This document shows, piece after piece, positions 22,537 to 33,332 of a DNA stretch of 64,000 nucleotides. How positions within the stretch are numbered: the stretch's first letter is position 1; each line of letters opens with the position of its first letter. The translations under genes and the position numbers were made by a program. The DNA lies in contig NW_005179334.1 in assembly GCF_000350225.1 (NCBI RefSeq), positions 1 through 64,000 on the forward strand, given 5' to 3'. This stretch comes from Chondrus crispus. Taxonomy: Eukaryota > Rhodophyta > Florideophyceae > Gigartinales > Gigartinaceae. The notes beneath the pieces were generated by a model. It searched no databases. It was given only the letters and a program-made list of their open reading frames with translations, and was not told the DNA's origin.

Positions 22537-23129
22537 TGTGGTACAATTCCACACCGCGACCCCCGGTGGGAGATGAGAACCGTCGAGACGGACGGTTACT
22601 ACTGTAGTAATCGTGCACGCGCCCTCTGCAAGCACAGTAGTACCTCCACGGCGTACACGTGGCACAACCGTTGGCGCCAGTCGAGGCCACGGGCACACGT
22701 GTGCGACCCGTCCGGTAAGTAATTAGCAATTAGTGGTTAATGGCACAAATTAGCCAATTTAGTACAGTAGCTGGTATACAGTATGTAACAGCTACTGTAG
22801 CGGGACAAGTGCCCTGGCGTCCCACTTAGGGGTTAAGACCGGGGGCACCTGCCCCGTTCCAGTAAACGGGGGTAGACTCGCCTCCCTTCCCTTTGCGGCT
22901 TTTTGCTAACTCCGTCCGGTTTTACCTCTAAGTCTCAGGCTTCTAACCCGTGACCGGCCGTCCGGATCTAACACCACCGTCCGGCTGCGCGTCACCGGCT
23001 ACGTGAGCCTTCCCTCTTTTCGAGTCCTTCCGTACGGTTTGCGCTCGCGTGGGTTTCCTAGCGGCGCGCGCTCCCTTACCTCTAACCCCCCTCGTTCCGA
23101 GTGGCCGGGACGAAGGTAGTTATACCACA
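22537..23129 (+). repeat. 5' LTR of the nested Gypsy element
   Basis: 593 bp with perfect TGTGGTA...TACCACA ends. Differs from 33333-33925 at about eight positions (about 1.3%) with no length change, so insertion was recent. Contains four TACAGTA/TACTGTA motifs. A TGGTACTCTTGTGG stretch at 23133, just inside, is a candidate primer-binding site. Confidence 0.95.
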
Positions 23130-23256
23130 TTTTGGTACTCTTGTGGAGGAAATAACTACAGAGGTTGAGCCCGCACTGGATTGCCAGCGCGAGCAACTAC
23201 CGATCGGATTGAAAGAGGTCGAAAATCACGGCGTCGATCGCCAGTGATCATCGACG

Positions 23257-25706
23257 ATGAACCGTGCGGATTCCGCCGGAGAAGATACCGCCTCCGGGCG
23301 AGCAAGTACCCGCAGTGGCAGAGGCGCACAGCGCCCCCGGATCGACAATCCGGAAGCCGTGCTACGCCCGCCGTCTACCAGGGGCCAGAAGACCCCTTCC
23401 GTTTTGGACACCACCGCCGGGCTACCGGCTGGTGGGGGGAACCGCGTACAAGTACTGTACGACGCGTTACTCCCGCGACTACAAACCTGGATGGAGGATT
23501 TCCTCGCTGAGGAACTACCTCAGGTCGTCCAGGTTTGCCTCGACCGAACGGCACCAAGACTGGTGGCGGAGCATGCGGACACCGCGCTCCGCGCCCTGCT
23601 GGACGAGAAGATCGCCCCCCTCGTACGCGACGAGGTGGTGGCAGCGCTCGCCGCGGAGGAGGACGAATCTCCGACCGCATTGGCTCTAAAGGGAGCTGTT
23701 AGCTCCGCCGTGGCCATCCGTCTGGCCACGACATTTACCGAAACGGGAGGCGCGGTACCGCCGCCGGCGCCGCGCCGTGAAACCGTTCCGGACTCAAGCT
23801 TTAATATCGCTGATCCGATCGGCGCCGTACCCGGGATTGATAGGATGGACCCTCACCCGGAGGGCAGAGCCATCTATCTCCCAATCGTTCACAGTGCTAC
23901 AGGGAGGACCACAGAAAATTTCCTCCCCATACTCGCCGGTACGGGCGACCCCCGCCGGACAGACAACCGCCTGGGGCTCCCCGAGACAGAGAATCGGGAC
24001 CCGTACCGGTGGAGCAGAAGACGTGCACCAGGCACGCACAGGACCGAAGCGGAATACACCCGGTATTCCGACGCAGAAGACCCCCGTCACAGGACGGATG
24101 AAGACCGCGAGGAACGCCGCTGGCGATACCGCGATAACCGCGAGGCACGCCACGGGCCATACCGCGATGCCGGAGGGGGAGGATACCCCTCCGATGATGA
24201 CCCATCCGGTTCGGAAGACTCTCGCAGGCGGGGCCACAGGGCACGCCGCGATAGAAGCCGAGACCGGCGCCGGCACGAACCGTCCGACTCGGAAGACTAC
24301 CAATCCGAGTCGGATGAGGAGCGTCGTCGCTCGAGCAGACACCGCCGGGCTGCCCCGAAGAACGACGAGAAACGGCCCACGGTAATCAGGCCCCTCAATG
24401 ACCTGTTTACCAAGGCCGTAAACTACAAGACCTACCGCCTGGAACGGCGTAGCTCGCGCTACGACTCTACAGTAGCGCGGCACATTAACCGTTACCGGAA
24501 GAAACTGGACGTGCAGATGAGGTCCCACACGTTCAGTGGTCAAGATCCAATTGCGGTATTGGGATTCCTCGCACGCCTCAAGATGGCCTGCGACCACAAC
24601 GGGATCACCGAGGGAGCCGCCGTGTGGTGCTTCCAGTTCTACCTCACCGGTCAGGGTCACGCCCTACTCCAGTCCCGTCTCAATGGAAATACCATGGCGG
24701 TTGACGTGGAGCGGCGCGAACTGCTCCGGACGTACCCGCTGGTTGTCAAGTTTTGTTGCGTACCTATGCGACCGATGAGGTAATTTCCGAAGCGGTTGGT
24801 GACGTGACCTCCTTCCGTCAAAGTTCGACCATGACGGAGGAGGTCTACAGTAACTACGTCTGGGACAAGGCCCTCCGATGCGGTACGGTTTTCTCCGACC
24901 GGCGGTTGAAGTCCCTATTCGTCGAGGGGTTACTTCCCGCCACGTGCGCGCAGGTCCGCAATTACCTCGCTACGCACCCGGATGTGGATTACCAATCCGT
25001 GGCTCGATACGCCCAAGCGATCGGGGAAACAAATCGGGCTTCCCGCCGGCAGGGGATGTCAGCCATGGCATCCCGGGAGTCGTCCGGAGCGGCTAGAAGA
25101 TTTGACCGCACCGCAAGGACGAGGCCCGTGCTGTCGGTTGAGTCGGCATCCGACATCCCGACGACCGGGGGATTTGCTGAAGAAGAAATCGTGGCCGTGA
25201 CGGACCAAACTGCCACGCCGACCTCGATGAGCTCGCCACCGACGAGTTATTATCCGTCGCCGGCAGCCTCGACGGCGGGCGCCCCGGTTCCGCCCGCCAA
25301 CCCTGGCGACGTGCGCACAGGACCGTACGGGAGGCAAGGACAGGATCCACGCGTCCGGTTCTCCGGCGGGAGATTTCCCGGACCGCCTCCGTGCCGGTTC
25401 TGCCTTGACACCACGCACCGACAACAGGCGTGCCCCGTCGTTGCCGATGCGGGCCTGCGGGCTAAGCTTCTGGAGGCACGAGAGGCCAACTACCAGAAGC
25501 TACGCATCCGGCAGGGCCTCCGCCCGGGATCCCCGTTCAACCGCCAGGGGCCGTCCGCTTGGAGAAACCAGCGTCCGACGGCCCCCGCAGGCGTGAACGT
25601 GGTAGAAGAGCCGCACCACGGCCCTACCGAAAACCACGCGGCGCAAGCCGCGGACGAAATCCGCGAGGACTTGCTGCTGCCGGGGGAAGCCGGGGAGGAC
25701 GCGTAG
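23257..25706 (+). CDS. Gag region of the nested Gypsy element
   Basis: Encodes a large Gag with an arginine/glutamate-rich, RS/RD-repeat-like middle (near 24060-24370), a capsid-like helical region and, near 25390-25440, a zinc knuckle CRFCLDTTHRQQAC (C-x2-C-x4-H-x4-C). It overlaps the start of the Pol frame near 25559, consistent with the overlapping or read-through Gag/Pol expression that the family uses. Gag would form the particle and bind element RNA. Confidence 0.75.
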
Positions 25707-28700
25707 AGGCGACGACGTCTCTCCCCGTGCCCAGCCTCAGAAGCTTAGGCACCCCCGATCCGGCTGCGCCAGTGGAAGCGCGGCCGGGTAACCGAAGGGA
25801 AGTCCAGGCCATCTGCTTCTTCAAGAAGCAGAATTACAAGATCTCCGCGACGGTTGGTCAGAAGCAGGCGTTGATGGTAGCCATCACGCCAGTGCTTGAC
25901 TCAGGAGCCGGCCCGAACCTCATCCATTTACGGTGTGTCGCCGAGTCGTGGCGACCATCGATAAAACCGGTTCGGAGCCCAGCGCTCATCGACGCGTCAA
26001 ACCGCGCGATGAAGGCACTAGGGGAAATCCCCCTGCTCGTCCGAATCGGTGAGTTTGTGGCGCGCGTCCCGTTCCTGGTAATCACGAGCCTCGCCGTGGA
26101 CTGTATCCTCGGTACGACCTTCCTGGATCGCCACGTCAAGGCGATCCTCCCACCGCAACGGAAGGTCGTGTTCCACGACGCGCCACCCGTGGCGTTGGTC
26201 GGAACAACCCCCTCGAGGCACGACCGCAAGATGGCCTCGAGGAGCACCGCACAACAACTACCGCCGTCGGATAAACCCGAACGGAAGCAGGTGGCGTTCC
26301 CCGCCAACACACCGTCACGGAAGATCCGCCTCGTCAGAGGGGTGACAATTCCCCCGATGACGCAGGCCATGGTGAGGGTCGCCACGCCGGTGGGGGGGCT
26401 GTGTTTTTTACAGAACTCCCCAAAAACCGCGCACAGGAATTTGACCCTCATGGCACAGGGGGTCATGGATGTTGCCCCCGAAAAACCGTTCTCGGTAATG
26501 CTCAGCAATTTTGGGCACCGCTCGGTTCACATCCCGAAGCATACCGTAGTCGGACTGGCTCTTCCGTCGCCCACTCACATCCTGACCCTTGGCGACTCGG
26601 CCGCGGAAGCGGCCGAAGCTAAGGAAGGGGGAGGGATATTTAATTCCAACTTCTCAACCGCAAAGGATGGCGCGGAAGAAGCCGCCGACAACCGTACGGA
26701 CAAGGGCGGAGCTGAACAAGCCACGCCGCCCAAGGCGCACCCCGGGGCGGTTGGAACGGATAAACCGGAAGACACCGCCGTCCCTGAGGAGGAACCCAAC
26801 GCCTGGCAGGAGGACGTCTGCATCGGTGCCGAGGACGAGGAGGTACGATCGGAGATCCTCGAGGTACTGTCCGAATTCAAGGACATGTGGACCGGCCGGC
26901 TGGGAAAAATCGGGGCCACGAAGCACCGGATTGAGCTCAAGCCCGGTGCTCGCCCGATTTACCAGGCGCCTTACCGCGCCGGACCAACCGCACGGGAAAA
27001 AGAGAAAACGGAGATCGACCGCATGCTCCGGGCAGGGGTAATCGAACCCGCCACGGCCGAATGGGCAAGCCCCGTGGTATTCGTCCCTAAAAAGGATGGT
27101 ACCATGCGGTTCTGTGTCGACTACAGAAAGCTCAACGCAGTCACCGTTCGGGATTCCTATCCGTTGCCGAGGATGGACGAGTGCATCGATTCCCTCGGCA
27201 ACGCTACTGTCTTTACCACGCTAGATTGCAACAGCGGGTATTGGCAAGTAGAAATCGTCGAGGAGGACCGCGACAAGACGACGTTCGCGTCGCACTGCGG
27301 GTTGTACCGTTTCCTCCGCATGCCGTTCGGTTCGAAGAACGCCCCCGCGACCTTTCAGCGGGCCGTCGACATCATACTGTCACGGGTAAAATGGGAAACC
27401 GCACTGGTCTACCTGGATGATGTTATCATCTACTCCAAGACCGTAACGGAACACGTCGCGCACGTCGGCGAGGTTCTACGCCTACTGCGGGACGCGGGCG
27501 TGTCGCTGAAGCTGTCGAAGTGCGCCTTCTTCGACACCTCGGTCACCTACCTGGGACACGTGATTCGACCAGGCAGGTTGGAGGTCGAGCGCCGCAACGT
27601 GGTCGCCATCGAGCGCTCTCGACCTCCCCAGAACCAAACGGAATTGCGGTCATTCTTAGGAATGTGCAATGTTTACCGCCGGTTCGTGAAGGGCTTCGCG
27701 AAGATAGCCGCTCCGTTAAACCGGAAGACGGGCAAGAACCAACCCTTCGAGTTCGAAGTCCTGACCGATGAGGAATACGAGGCGTTCGTGGAACTGAAGA
27801 AGCGCCTCGTGTCCCCACCGATATTGGCCCTACCCCGTTACGGACAGAAATACACCCTGGATACGGACGCATGCGCGTATCAGGTCGGCTGCGCCCTGCT
27901 ACAGGAGCAGCCGGACGGAGACCGTCTACCGATCGGTTATTGGAGCCGCGCTCTCACGGACGCGGAGAAGAACTACACCACTACCGAGAAGGAACGCCTC
28001 GCCGTCGTGTGGAGTATTCTCACGCTTCGACCATACCTGTATGGGAATACGTTCGACCTCCGTACGGATCATGAGGCCCTCCGCTGGGTTCTCAACCTGG
28101 CAGATAGCTCCGGCCGGCTAACGCGCTGGCGTCTCCGCCTAGCCGAGTACGACTACGACGTACGGTACCGACCGGGTATTAAGCACCAACTCGCGGATGG
28201 TGTATCACGCCTCCGAGTTGACGGCGCAACCTCCGAACCGGTTGACGACGAGGTCCCGTGTTTCGCGGTACAATGGCGAGAGGAGGAGCATAACCCGCGC
28301 CAAGGTACCGTACACTGGGAGACCCCCGTCGACCCGGGGAGAGCTGAGCACGCGTTCGCGGTCATACCCGAAGAACGCGACGTCTCATCCGTAACGGTGG
28401 AAGAGTTCCTTCGGGAACAGGCCGAGGACCCCTTCTGTAGGGCGGCCGCCGAGACCGTGAGGAACCCGGACTCGCGTTACGACGTTGACCGATACGGGTT
28501 CGTCGTCCGCAAGTCCCCCCTCGATGGGACCCTGCAGCGGGTTGTACCGAAACGGCTCAGGGCGAAGATATTGTACCTCGCCCATCATCCCCGCCTGGCA
28601 GGACACCCGGGCGGTACGAGGATGTATTATACTCTCCGGCGGGAATATTATTGGCCTCATATGGCCAACGACGCCTTCAGTACCGTACGGAATTGCGCCT

Positions 28701-29482
28701 CGTGCGCCGCCACCCGGGGAACCCTGGTGCGGCATCAAATGGACCTCAAGCTATTCACAGCGGCAGGGCCGCTGGATTTCGTCGCCATGGACCTGCTGGG
28801 TCCTTTACCTAAGACGGCGCACGGGAATCGCCACGTGCTCGTCATGACCGACCGGTTCACCAAGCTGACGCGCAGTATCCCGTTACGGACCACCACCGCG
28901 TCGGTTGTGGCTAACGCCTTCTTGGACAACTGGGTCTACGTATACGGCGCACCACGTTACGTGCTAACCGATAACGGACCGCAGTTTGCCGCCAAGTTCT
29001 TCGACGCGGTGTGTGCCCTCCTGGGGGTGAGGCATTACCTGACTACCGCCTATCACCCCCAGACAAATGGGCAAACCGAGCAGTTCAACCGTACTCTGGT
29101 ACAGAGCCTCCGACATTATGTCGCGGAGCATCAGAGGGACTGGGACGAATACATCCAGCCCCTGACCTTCGCGTATAACACGCAGGTCCACCGATCGACG
29201 GAGACAACCCCGTTCGACCTGGGGCTGACGCGACCACCGTCTGGTTTGGCACTGCCTGGGACTGTACCGCAGGATGCCGTCTCCAACACGAAAGATCCGA
29301 GAACCCCGGTACAGTACAAGCGCGCGACGCTGCGTAAACTACGCGACGCCCTTGAGCGCGCGCGGGTGAAGCTAACCGCGGCGCAAAGGCGATACAGGCC
29401 GACTTCGATAAGAAGGTACGTTTCCGTCCGGTCATCGAGGTGGGAGACCTGGTCTATGTCGACCGCCCACCTCGGCCATTGA
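25559..29482 (+). CDS. Pol polyprotein of the nested Gypsy element
   Basis: A 1307-codon frame. In order: aspartic protease (VLDSGAGPNLIHL), reverse transcriptase (FCVDYRKLNAVT, YLDDVIIYSK), RNase H (YTLDTDACAYQVG, TTEKERLAVVW, LRTDHEALRWVL), integrase HHCC (HHPRLAGHPG, CASCAATRG) and the DDE core (VAMDLLGPLPK, LTDNGPQFAAKF, HPQTNGQTEQFN). These are canonical Ty3/Gypsy features with an intact-looking YLDD box. The true N-terminal boundary within the Gag overlap is uncertain. Confidence 0.9.
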   Translation: MEKPASDGPRRRERGRRAAPRPYRKPRGASRGRNPRGLAAAGGSRGGRVEATTSLPVPSLRSLGTPDPAAPVEARPGNRREVQAICFFKKQNYKISATVGQKQALMVAITPVLDSGAGPNLIHLRCVAESWRPSIKPVRSPALIDASNRAMKALGEIPLLVRIGEFVARVPFLVITSLAVDCILGTTFLDRHVKAILPPQRKVVFHDAPPVALVGTTPSRHDRKMASRSTAQQLPPSDKPERKQVAFPANTPSRKIRLVRGVTIPPMTQAMVRVATPVGGLCFLQNSPKTAHRNLTLMAQGVMDVAPEKPFSVMLSNFGHRSVHIPKHTVVGLALPSPTHILTLGDSAAEAAEAKEGGGIFNSNFSTAKDGAEEAADNRTDKGGAEQATPPKAHPGAVGTDKPEDTAVPEEEPNAWQEDVCIGAEDEEVRSEILEVLSEFKDMWTGRLGKIGATKHRIELKPGARPIYQAPYRAGPTAREKEKTEIDRMLRAGVIEPATAEWASPVVFVPKKDGTMRFCVDYRKLNAVTVRDSYPLPRMDECIDSLGNATVFTTLDCNSGYWQVEIVEEDRDKTTFASHCGLYRFLRMPFGSKNAPATFQRAVDIILSRVKWETALVYLDDVIIYSKTVTEHVAHVGEVLRLLRDAGVSLKLSKCAFFDTSVTYLGHVIRPGRLEVERRNVVAIERSRPPQNQTELRSFLGMCNVYRRFVKGFAKIAAPLNRKTGKNQPFEFEVLTDEEYEAFVELKKRLVSPPILALPRYGQKYTLDTDACAYQVGCALLQEQPDGDRLPIGYWSRALTDAEKNYTTTEKERLAVVWSILTLRPYLYGNTFDLRTDHEALRWVLNLADSSGRLTRWRLRLAEYDYDVRYRPGIKHQLADGVSRLRVDGATSEPVDDEVPCFAVQWREEEHNPRQGTVHWETPVDPGRAEHAFAVIPEERDVSSVTVEEFLREQAEDPFCRAAAETVRNPDSRYDVDRYGFVVRKSPLDGTLQRVVPKRLRAKILYLAHHPRLAGHPGGTRMYYTLRREYYWPHMANDAFSTVRNCASCAATRGTLVRHQMDLKLFTAAGPLDFVAMDLLGPLPKTAHGNRHVLVMTDRFTKLTRSIPLRTTTASVVANAFLDNWVYVYGAPRYVLTDNGPQFAAKFFDAVCALLGVRHYLTTAYHPQTNGQTEQFNRTLVQSLRHYVAEHQRDWDEYIQPLTFAYNTQVHRSTETTPFDLGLTRPPSGLALPGTVPQDAVSNTKDPRTPVQYKRATLRKLRDALERARVKLTAAQRRYRPTSIRRYVSVRSSRWETWSMSTAHLGH

Positions 29483-29898
29483 CGAGTACCGAACGGGGAG
29501 ACCTGCCAAGTAATGACGGGGGACCCTCCGTCAAGCTTTTACCGAAAACGGAAGGCCCGTTTCGGGTCCGATCCGCTACGGAGACCACAGTGGTCGTCGA
29601 TCAAGACGGGGTCTCAAACCGCGTGAGCATCGACCGGATAACCCGGATGCCGCGGGGACCCCGCGACGTCACTGCGGCCGCCCCGATCCAGCCCGCGGCG
29701 GACGGAGAACCCGAACCCGCCGCGGAGTATGTGGTCGACCATCTGGTCGGTCACCGGGAGAACCGCACAGGAACCCAGTACAAGGTCCGCTGGTATGGCT
29801 ACGCCCAAGCGGACAATACCTCAGAACCCGCGGAGGGACTCCGCCAGGCCTTCATAGACCGCTTCTGGCGCACGCGGGCGGCAGCACGCCACCGCTGA
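29440..29898 (+). CDS. Pol C-terminal region with chromodomain
   Basis: The distal integrase tail with LPKTEGPFRVRSAT (the GPY/F-like module) followed near 29725-29860 by EYVVDHLVGHRENRTG and YKVRWYGY, a chromodomain. By family knowledge such chromodomains steer integration to particular chromatin. This places the element with chromovirus-like Gypsy elements. Confidence 0.8.
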   Translation: MGDLVYVDRPPRPLTSTERGDLPSNDGGPSVKLLPKTEGPFRVRSATETTVVVDQDGVSNRVSIDRITRMPRGPRDVTAAAPIQPAADGEPEPAAEYVVDHLVGHRENRTGTQYKVRWYGYAQADNTSEPAEGLRQAFIDRFWRTRAAARHR

Positions 29899-29970
29899 CA
29901 CCGCACTGGGCAACCCAGCGCGGGGCGGGACGATCCCGCGGAGGATCTCCCCTGGGCGGCGGCCAATTGC

Positions 29971-30285
29971 CACAGACGCACGCGGAACCCCGCGCCCCTC
30001 ACCGCAAACCCCGCGCCGGAAGACCCGGCGCAGGAGGGGGCAAGGTCGCCACAGACGCACGCGGAACCCCGCGCGCGTCACTGCAAACCCCGCGCCGGAA
30101 GACCCGGCGCAGGAGGGGGCGAGGTCGCCACAGACGCACGCGGAACCCCGCGCGCGTCACTGCAAACCCCGCGCCGGAAGACCCGGCGCGGAGGGGGCGA
30201 GGTCGCCGCGGACGCACGCAGAACCCCGCGCACGTCACCGCAAACCCCGCACCGGAATACCCGGCGCGGATGGGGACCAGATGGA
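29971..30285. repeat. Four tandem ~79-bp GC-rich repeats
   Basis: Units start at about 29971, 30050, 30129 and 30207 (spacing 79, 79, 78). Each contains CACAGACGCACGCGGAACCC and AAACCCCGCGCCGGAA-like segments. They lie between the chromodomain and the antisense ORFs. Tandem repeats in the 3' non-coding part are common in large plant Gypsy elements; function here unknown. Confidence 0.88.
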
Positions 30286-30871
30286 CCGGCGCGGAGGAAG
30301 CTGACCCGCCGGCAGGACGACCTGACGGGGCGGTGGTCAAATGGCGCGGCACCCCGGTGCACACCCGCTGCCGAGAGACGGAACCCAGCGCGTAAATACT
30401 GTATGGGGACGACCTCGCCGAGGCTCCAGGGCACTGCGGACCACGAAGGTCGCGGGCGGCATACACCGCCCGGCACGTGTGGCCGCTGGACCACGGCGGC
30501 GGTTCAAGACGCTTCCGATCCTCGGGGAGTACCCAATCGGAGTTCGTCAATGCGCTGAAAAAGCCACCCGCCGCGGGGCGGTAAAATCCGGCCTAAATTA
30601 CCTACCGGACGGACGCTTTCCGGTGTCGCTGGGGTAGCTGGGGGACCCTTCCCGCGACCACTTGGTACACTCACCGCGCGGAGTCTCGCCGGCATGAGCC
30701 AGAGGGTAACCCGGCCGCCATGATGACGACCGGCGCGGAGAGACTACAGTACCGAGCGGGAAGGGCAGTGAAGGAGAGGAAGAAGAAGGAGAACAGGGGG
30801 CAATTTACTTGAATGGATGGGACCTGGTCCCCGGAGGCGGTTTGCTACTCTCCCCGCCTCCCCCACTGGCA

Positions 30872-31927
30872 TCACACACGGCGTTGGCGCTTGGCAGAGG
30901 GCTCCGCTCCCCGCACCGCCGCGCTGGCGGGATCAGCATCAACTGCACCGTACGGTCGCTTCGCGGACACCTGTTCGCTCAAGACGGCGAGGTGGTCCTG
31001 TGCCGCACGGATCCGCGCCATCGTCTCACTGCGCAGGAGATCCTCGCCGGTGTCGCGTTGGCGGATGGCGAACTGCAGGCCGGCCACCCGCGCCCTGAGC
31101 TGAGTCGCCTCGACCAGCCAGGCGCGCGCGGACTCCAAAGCCGCCGCGAGGGTGGTCGGTGCAGGGACACCCGCGTAGCCGCACTCTATCTGCAGAGCGC
31201 GCAGGGCGGCCTGCGCGTCCGGGACCAAGACGGGGGCTTCGTTCGCTGGTGCCACCGCCGGAGCTCCATCGGCCGCCACCGAGGGGGTCTGCGTCCCCGT
31301 CGCGGTCATTTCGCTGACGGGGAAGGCGGCGGAGCCCGGCACCGATCCGGTAGCTACCGCAGGGAGGTTATCCCCCGCGGGCTCGACAGTAGGAACCTCG
31401 CGAGGGGCCCCCACCGGGGCGGGGTGCGTGACCGGCACTTCCATGGCCGGCGTTTCCGTGGCCGGCGGTGGCGACTCCGCAGTGGTCGCGTCGCCCACCC
31501 TAGGGGGCGTTGAGGGACCGACTGGAAGGCCCTCTCCGAGGGCGGTGTCACCTGGCATCGGTAGAACCGGCGGGGTCCACACGGGCGGAGACTCCACGGA
31601 CGGTTCGGCGGGACTCCCGGCAGAGGCAACCGCGGCGCCCCACCCGTCACCGGAGGCGATGGCCGCACCGTACGACGGCGACCCGTCGTCCGGGAGGGGG
31701 TCGTACCAGTTGTCGGCCTCCGTCGACGTACCATCCCAATGCGGCATCCGCAAGGAGCAGCCGCGGGCCCAACTGTACCACACGAGGTCTCCGCGCTCTG
31801 GAAGAGACCAGTCCAACCGTTCGGAAAAATCGAGGATGGCCTCGGCGCCAACCGGGTCGAACGACGTCCCCTCGAGGATGGCGGCCACCCCGACCGATCG
31901 GATGAGCTGCGGAAGCCCCGCCGACAA
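30872..31927 (-). CDS. Antisense ORF 2 of the nested Gypsy element
   Basis: 351 residues antisense to the element, starting 18 bp after the stop of antisense ORF 1. The N-terminal 90 residues are mixed and aromatic-containing (LVWYSWARGCSLRMPHW). The middle 130 are proline/alanine/threonine-rich and probably disordered. Residues about 230-320 are helical, coiled-coil-like (AALESARAWLVEATQLRARV). The end is basic (SAKRQRRV), a possible nuclear signal. No family recognised. GC-rich DNA inflates open frames, so protein status is inference; the tandem arrangement with ORF 1 supports it. Confidence 0.5.
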   Translation of the reverse strand: MSAGLPQLIRSVGVAAILEGTSFDPVGAEAILDFSERLDWSLPERGDLVWYSWARGCSLRMPHWDGTSTEADNWYDPLPDDGSPSYGAAIASGDGWGAAVASAGSPAEPSVESPPVWTPPVLPMPGDTALGEGLPVGPSTPPRVGDATTAESPPPATETPAMEVPVTHPAPVGAPREVPTVEPAGDNLPAVATGSVPGSAAFPVSEMTATGTQTPSVAADGAPAVAPANEAPVLVPDAQAALRALQIECGYAGVPAPTTLAAALESARAWLVEATQLRARVAGLQFAIRQRDTGEDLLRSETMARIRAAQDHLAVLSEQVSAKRPYGAVDADPASAAVRGAEPSAKRQRRV

Positions 31928-31945
31928 CCGGAAGAGAGAGCCTCG

Positions 31946-32938
31946 CTAGCCGGGTTCGTTCCCGTTCCGGCTCGCCAGGCGAGGGTCCGGACACCTTGTG
32001 AAGAACGGGAGGCCGTCCCGTGCGGCGTGTAGGAAACACAGCAGCGCCAGGACTGCCCACTCCGAGAGCAAGATGGCGTCGATCAATCGACGCATCCCGG
32101 GCGTCGCTTCTCGCCCGAAGGAACCGTCCGGCATCCACCGCGCTGCGGCATACGCCAGCACGCTGGGGGTGGGGGTGCAGAGGTACTGTGGAGTCTCCAG
32201 ATTGCTCCAACCGCCCGGTAGGGCTGGATATAGCCGCCCCCTAGCGCCCGTGGGCACGGCGAAGAATTCCGTCGTGTGCCACATGTGGAAATAGGCATCG
32301 GCGCGGCGACACCGCAACCGGCTCTCCTTGGCGGAATTCTCGCCCCACCGCACACGGTCGGCCACAACGTACCACCGGTCGAACGGGCGGGGGAATGCCA
32401 CCAACTGCACGTGGACCCAGCGGGTCCTCCAAGCGGCCGAGCGGTTGTCTTGGCGGATTCGTCCACGAGGGGAGGGCGTGCGGATACCCCGCCGCCTGGG
32501 GATGGCCCCAAACCGAGCGGCATCGGGGAAGGCCATTTCGATGTAAGCCTCGACGGACATCGGCGGCTGCGCCTGTGAGGGGCTGCGACCACCCCGGGGA
32601 ATCTGGTGGTCTAAGTCGGCCCCGGGCAACAAACTCCGAACGGCACGAACACCCATCCGGAGCCAGCCGGATGGCGGCGCCTCTGTCGCCGGGGGCGTGG
32701 TCGCGTACGGGTCCGGCGGTACCGGGCGGTCACCCGCCCCGGCCGCCGTCTGCCCCGTGGCTACAACCCAGTCGGGGGACCATCTCAGTACGGTCGTCTC
32801 GCCGACTTGGGGAGCCGGGGCTGAGCGCGGAGGGCGCGGCAGGGGACCCTGGACGGCGGGAGGGCCGCGCAAGGGAAGAACCCCCGCGCCCGAAGCCCGC
32901 ACCCGCGGGGCTGCGATGCTCGCCGCGGGTTGACCCAC
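31946..32938 (-). CDS. Antisense ORF 1 of the nested Gypsy element
   Basis: 330 codons antisense to the element, between Pol and the 3' LTR. Residues about 120-330 look like a folded protein, with balanced tryptophan, phenylalanine and tyrosine (WVHVQLVAFPRPFDRWYVVA, DAYFHMWHTTEFFAVP). The listed start is GTG and the frame remains open upstream to about 33060 without an obvious ATG, so the start is unsettled. Antisense ORFs in this position are known for some Tat/Ogre-type plant Gypsy elements; homology to those is not claimed. Function unknown. Confidence 0.55.
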   Translation of the reverse strand: MGQPAASIAAPRVRASGAGVLPLRGPPAVQGPLPRPPRSAPAPQVGETTVLRWSPDWVVATGQTAAGAGDRPVPPDPYATTPPATEAPPSGWLRMGVRAVRSLLPGADLDHQIPRGGRSPSQAQPPMSVEAYIEMAFPDAARFGAIPRRRGIRTPSPRGRIRQDNRSAAWRTRWVHVQLVAFPRPFDRWYVVADRVRWGENSAKESRLRCRRADAYFHMWHTTEFFAVPTGARGRLYPALPGGWSNLETPQYLCTPTPSVLAYAAARWMPDGSFGREATPGMRRLIDAILLSEWAVLALLCFLHAARDGLPFFTRCPDPRLASRNGNEPG

Positions 32939-33332
32939 GGGGCCCGCCGCCAGCGCCGGGGAAAGGTAGGGACCGGCGCGGCCGGCGCCGTAGGGAGCTG
33001 AGCCCGAGGGGAGTGACCCCGCTCGGACGATCGGTTGTCCATGCGGGAGGAGGACAGGGGGATGAGACGAGATGTGGAAGTGGAGATAGTGAGGTGCGTG
33101 GTGTGGGGTGATGTGGGAGAAAAGGAATGCGTGAGGGGACCCATTGCCGCCCCAGGGGATCCGACGCGGTTAAATACCAAAAACTCCATGGGCTCCCCTA
33201 TGGAGTTGACCGTAGTCCGCCCGCGCCCCCGTGGTCGGGGCGGACTTCCCCGTACGGATGGGACACCCTGCAAGCCGGTCATGTCAACCCCCAGCCGCGA
33301 CGAGGACGTGTCGCGAAGTAAGGAAGGGGGTC

